A stretch of DNA of 6,815 nt. Source: Sterolibacterium sp052034445 (GTDB lineage: Bacteria > Pseudomonadota > Gammaproteobacteria > Burkholderiales > Rhodocyclaceae). Of the stretch, positions 4,218-6,815 are shown in pieces. The position numbers and the translations under genes were made by a program. Each line of letters begins with the position of its first letter. Within the stretch, counting starts at the first letter, position 1. Below the pieces are notes generated by a model. It ran no database searches, was not told the DNA's origin, and worked only from the letters and a program-made list of their open reading frames with translations. The stretch spans positions 1 through 6,815 of the forward strand of contig JBPOIN010000099.1 of assembly GCA_052034445.1 (NCBI GenBank), written 5' to 3'.

Positions 4218-6329
4218 TTACTGCAATTCGACGCGTTGTAAGGTGATCGCCAACGCCTCGGCTGCGCCCTTGCGCCGGATTTGCAGGGCGACCTGGCTGC
4301 CGGGCTGGCCATGCAGGCGGAACATGGCTTCCCCGGCGGAAAGCCGGTTCAGCATCGCGCCATCGACGGCCAGCAGTTCGTCTTCGTCACGCAAGCCGGC
4401 CAGATAGGCCGGGCTGCCGGTTTGCACGCGTAGCCTCAACCGTCCCTGCCAGCCGAATTTGATTGCCGAAAAACCGCCATCCCACCATGAGGTGAGTCCC
4501 TCGAAGCCGACGCCCAGTCCGCCGCGGCCCAGTGGGCCGTAGAGAACTTCCTCGATGGTGTTTCTGCCCAGCGTGACCACGCCGTCGCAATCGTCGTCAC
4601 CGATCACCCCCATCTGCGTAGCGGCCTTGAAGCTGCTGCGTTGATGGCGCAGTACCAGCAGGTTGTCGCGCAACTCGCCATCCACTTCGGCCGTGTCCGG
4701 CGGTACCAGACATTTATCGGCCGGAATCGCGGCCCGGCTCCAGGTGCCGGTGACGCGGTTGCCGCGCTGCAGCAGACGGAACTCGGCCTGCGACGGCTTG
4801 GTGATCGGCACATTGCCGACCAGCGAATACGTCGAAATCACCTCATCCTCCAGCACAGGGCGTGAGTCGGTTTTCAGCAACAGCTGCTCGCCGCTTTGCA
4901 TCATCTGGTACCAGGCGCCGTCGCTGCCGACCCAATGGCCATTGCGTCGCGGCGTTGCGGCCGGCGTGTTTTGCGGATTGGATCGCGGGGCGGTGTCGAG
5001 TCCGATGCGCTTGAGCCGGCCAAATGCCGTCACCAGTTCGTCGGGGCTGGAGCGGTCGAGATTGAGTTCGCCTTCGCGCCATTCGAGGCTTTGCGAGACC
5101 CCGTTCGCGCCGACCCGGAACAGCTGGGTTTCGCGCAGGCGGCGCGGGTCGCCGGTCAGCCGGGCCTTCCATACCACTTCGCCAACGACGAAGCCGACCC
5201 AATGGGAAATCTTGCCCTGGCGCATGAGAATGCCCTCGAATTGCTCCGTGGCCGGGTTCCAGTGCACGGTGATCTGGGCCAGATTGTCCGGCATCTGGTA
5301 TTCCCAGGTGCCCTCGATAAAATCGGTCGCGCTGCTGCGCTTTGGTGTCGCTGGCGCGGCTTCCTGCGTCAGCTCGCGCAGCTTGATGCGGGCCAGCGCC
5401 GCGAAGCGGCCGTCCGGATATTGCGCCATGTAGGCATTGAAGGCCTCGGCGTCGCGACTGTCCTTGACGCCATCCCAGAAGGCCAGCTCGATGGCGCCTG
5501 GATCGGCGGCGGCAGGCGTCGCTTGGCCGAGCGGCGGCGCGCCGGCCTTGTCGGGCATCCTGAAATAAAAATCTCCGGTCAGGGAGCTGGATTCCCAGGG
5601 CGTCTGCGCATCGTTGCTCTTCCTGATCACATTCGTGCGCACGCGCTTGAACACGTCTTCGATGCGGATGCCCGGAACCTCCATGGCGGCGAGCAGTTCG
5701 GCGGTGTACAAGCCATTGCGGCCGTCACCATCCGCCGCCACCCGTCCGGGCGCCGTGGCATAGGCAATCAGCGTGCCGGTCGGCGCATTGACCTGGGCGA
5801 GTCCCTGGCCGCCGCCGCGGAAACGTCGTTCGAAGGGATTGTTGCGGCAGGCATCCAGGATCACCATCGACAGCCGGGCCGGCGCGAGCTTGTCGAGCAG
5901 CTGATCGAGATCGACCGCTTCGCTGCTGACCGAGCTTTCGCTCTTGATCTCGGCGTCGACCGGAATCAGGTAGTTGCGGCCGCGTACCTGCATGCCATGG
6001 CCGGCATAGAAAAACAGCGCCTCGCTGCCGGGTTGCAGCTTGTCGCCAAACTCGGTCAGCGAACGCAACAACTCCTTCTGCTTGAGATCCGTGCGCAGCA
6101 TCACCTCGAAGCCGAGACGCTTGAGTTTTGCGGCCACATCCCGCGCATCATTGGCGGGATTCCTGAGCGCGCCGGCGCCCGGATAGGCGGCATTGCCGAT
6201 GATCAGTGCGATGCGTTTGTCCACCACCGCAGGCGCCACGGCCAGATTGCGTTTCGGCTCGGCAGCGCCGGCCTGACAGGCGCAGGCGATCAGCAGCCAG
6301 GCCAGAAGCTTGAATGGAAGGCGATGCAA
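4218..6329 (-). CDS. Exported caspase-like (peptidase C14) protein with C-terminal PDZ domain
   Basis: A 703-residue protein if started at the TTG (complement of 6327-6329), where GGGGA lies six bases upstream and a signal sequence begins at once: MHRLPFKLLAWLLIAC. LIAC at 13-16 fits a lipobox; cleavage near AGA at 20-22 by signal peptidase I is the alternative. Either way it acts outside the cytoplasm. The caspase p20-like domain spans about 38-258: KRIALIIGN, the catalytic His in YAGHG (H111), the catalytic Cys in DACRNNP (C161), then TAPG and TPWESSSLTGDF. A conserved helical stretch follows at 277-320 (FWDGVKD, YMAQYPDGRFAAL). Two beta-rich regions (about 335-441 and 464-600) are unrecognised. 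A PDZ domain at about 600-700 has the ligand loop GLGVGF (604-609) and GSPAYLAGLRDED. C540 and C581 could form a disulfide. The frame extends upstream, but its ATG at 6389 has no SD. The role is unknown: proteolysis or stress response are family-based guesses. Confidence 0.88.
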   Translation of the reverse strand: MHRLPFKLLAWLLIACACQAGAAEPKRNLAVAPAVVDKRIALIIGNAAYPGAGALRNPANDARDVAAKLKRLGFEVMLRTDLKQKELLRSLTEFGDKLQPGSEALFFYAGHGMQVRGRNYLIPVDAEIKSESSVSSEAVDLDQLLDKLAPARLSMVILDACRNNPFERRFRGGGQGLAQVNAPTGTLIAYATAPGRVAADGDGRNGLYTAELLAAMEVPGIRIEDVFKRVRTNVIRKSNDAQTPWESSSLTGDFYFRMPDKAGAPPLGQATPAAADPGAIELAFWDGVKDSRDAEAFNAYMAQYPDGRFAALARIKLRELTQEAAPATPKRSSATDFIEGTWEYQMPDNLAQITVHWNPATEQFEGILMRQGKISHWVGFVVGEVVWKARLTGDPRRLRETQLFRVGANGVSQSLEWREGELNLDRSSPDELVTAFGRLKRIGLDTAPRSNPQNTPAATPRRNGHWVGSDGAWYQMMQSGEQLLLKTDSRPVLEDEVISTYSLVGNVPITKPSQAEFRLLQRGNRVTGTWSRAAIPADKCLVPPDTAEVDGELRDNLLVLRHQRSSFKAATQMGVIGDDDCDGVVTLGRNTIEEVLYGPLGRGGLGVGFEGLTSWWDGGFSAIKFGWQGRLRLRVQTGSPAYLAGLRDEDELLAVDGAMLNRLSAGEAMFRLHGQPGSQVALQIRRKGAAEALAITLQRVELQ

Positions 6330-6335
6330 TTTTCG

Positions 6336-6340
6336 TCCCC
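6336..6340 (-). promoter_or_regulatory. Shine-Dalgarno GGGGA supporting the TTG start of the caspase gene
   Basis: The complement of 6336-6340 reads GGGGA, six bases before TTG at 6329. Starting here puts the signal peptide at residue 1. The next upstream ATG (6389) lacks any SD, lies within a palindrome and would add 20 mostly polar residues before the hydrophobic core. Confidence 0.55.
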
Positions 6341-6361
6341 GGATGTCACGTTGAATGAGGC

Positions 6362-6379
6362 CGCATGGTAACCCATGCG
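6362..6379. repeat. 7-bp perfect hairpin upstream of the caspase gene
   Basis: CGCATGG (6362-6368) and CCATGCG (6373-6379) are exact inverted repeats around a TAAC loop. The hairpin lies in the 98-base gap between the membrane-protein gene and the caspase gene and directly abuts a longer palindrome. No T-run follows on the minus strand, so it is not a standard terminator. Confidence 0.55.
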
Positions 6380-6398
6380 CCTTGGCCATGGCCAAGGC
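6379..6398. repeat. Perfect 20-bp palindrome
   Basis: GCCTTGGCCATGGCCAAGGC is identical to its own reverse complement over 20 bases and shares its first base with the neighbouring hairpin. It sits 30 bases after the stop of the upstream membrane-protein gene and about 50 bases before the caspase start. With no spacer it would be a poor RNA hairpin but a good binding site for a symmetric dimeric protein. Operator, processing site or mobile palindromic element are all possible. Confidence 0.6.
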
Positions 6399-6427
6399 CG
6401 GTCCGATATTGGCCTGGAGGCAGAATG

Positions 6428-6815
6428 TCAGGGAAACACGCGCCGGTACAGTGCGCGGCTGGCATAGGCCAACCAGGGCAGCACCAGCGGCAGCAGCGGC
6501 AGCAGCAGAATGCTGCCGATGACCAGCGCGGCGAGCAGCGCGCCCCAGAGCATGGCCGGGGCGAAATTGCCGAACACCGCGCGCACGCTGGCGACGACCG
6601 CATTCACCAGGCCGGCGCGGCGCTCGCAGAGCAGCGGCACGGCAAACACCGTGACGCAATACAGCAGCACGGCGATCGCCAGGCCGGACACCGAACCCCA
6701 GAGCAGAAAGCGCGCGACGCCCGGCGTCGCCGGCGTGAAATCCGCCAGCCACACCGGCGTACCGCCGACCATGTAGCTGTACAGAATCGCCGTGTCGGTG
6801 ACGAAGATCATGAAC
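6428..6815 (-). CDS. DUF2189-like integral membrane protein, C-terminal part (runs off right edge)
   Basis: The frame is open from the right edge to a TGA (complement of 6428-6430), giving about 129 residues. Three hydrophobic stretches are visible: around GSVSGLAIAVLLYCVTVFAV, around APAMLWGALLAALVIG, and the leucine-rich segment ending LPWLAYASRALYRRVFP. The pattern of a membrane helix, then VPLLCERRAGLVNAVVASVRAV, then another pair of helices and a final ASRALYR fits the C-terminal half of the DUF2189 family of predicted inner-membrane proteins, whose function is unknown to me. An ATG near the edge (6811) is preceded by an in-frame TTC codon, and the family is usually about twice this long. 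I therefore read the gene as truncated by the window rather than starting there. The caspase gene follows on the same strand after 98 bases, so co-transcription is possible. Confidence 0.72.
   Translation of the reverse strand, partial: FMIFVTDTAILYSYMVGGTPVWLADFTPATPGVARFLLWGSVSGLAIAVLLYCVTVFAVPLLCERRAGLVNAVVASVRAVFGNFAPAMLWGALLAALVIGSILLLPLLPLVLPWLAYASRALYRRVFP

Noticed and set aside
4896..6371. Plus-strand open frame of 491 codons antisense to the caspase gene
   Set aside because: It has no motif or start signal, and the opposite strand has clear caspase and PDZ motifs. It is again a high-GC shadow.
6330..6752. Upstream extension of the caspase frame to 844 residues
   Set aside because: The extra part overlaps the DUF2189-like gene out of frame, is Arg/Ala-rich low-information sequence, and would bury the signal peptide internally.

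Overview
The window is a GC-rich bacterial chromosome fragment. A PEP-CTERM protein with a betaproteobacterial-style tail (VPEPETYAMLLAG followed by ARRR), a DUF2189-type membrane protein and a secreted caspase-like protein together suggest a betaproteobacterium, or a closely related gammaproteobacterium. That placement is inferred from gene content only.

Layout. (1) Positions 1-2283, minus strand: a 716-residue gene fusing a complete arginase-family domain to a complete ornithine aminotransferase domain. It is followed after 19 bases by the first 37 codons of an unidentified gene that runs off the left edge. The two form a probable operon, each with a strong Shine-Dalgarno sequence. (2) Positions 2284-2685: a 402-base divergent intergenic region with no convincing gene. 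It holds candidate promoters in both directions, an A/T-rich tract and two inverted repeats. (3) Positions 2686-3294, plus strand: a secreted PEP-CTERM protein, probably a galactose-binding/discoidin-like beta sandwich, closed by a good intrinsic terminator at 3321-3344. (4) Positions 3435-4190, plus strand: a short-chain dehydrogenase/reductase with its own promoter and two substitutions in the usual catalytic tetrad. (5) Positions 4218-6329, minus strand, convergent with the reductase: a 703-residue exported caspase-like (C14) protein with two beta-rich regions and a C-terminal PDZ domain, best started at a TTG. (6) Positions 6428-6815, minus strand: the C-terminal part of a DUF2189-like multi-pass membrane protein, cut by the right edge. 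It lies 98 bases upstream of the caspase gene, and two adjoining palindromes sit in that gap.

Function. The fusion protein should convert arginine to ornithine plus urea, and ornithine to glutamate 5-semialdehyde, within one polypeptide: the first two steps of the arginase route of arginine catabolism. The PEP-CTERM protein is expected to be sorted at the inner membrane by an exosortase encoded elsewhere. The caspase-PDZ protein is expected in the periplasm or anchored to a membrane, and may be co-transcribed with the membrane protein. The four transcription units do not look like one pathway. The most noteworthy items are the arginase-aminotransferase fusion, the caspase-PDZ architecture, the altered reductase tetrad and the intergenic dyads.
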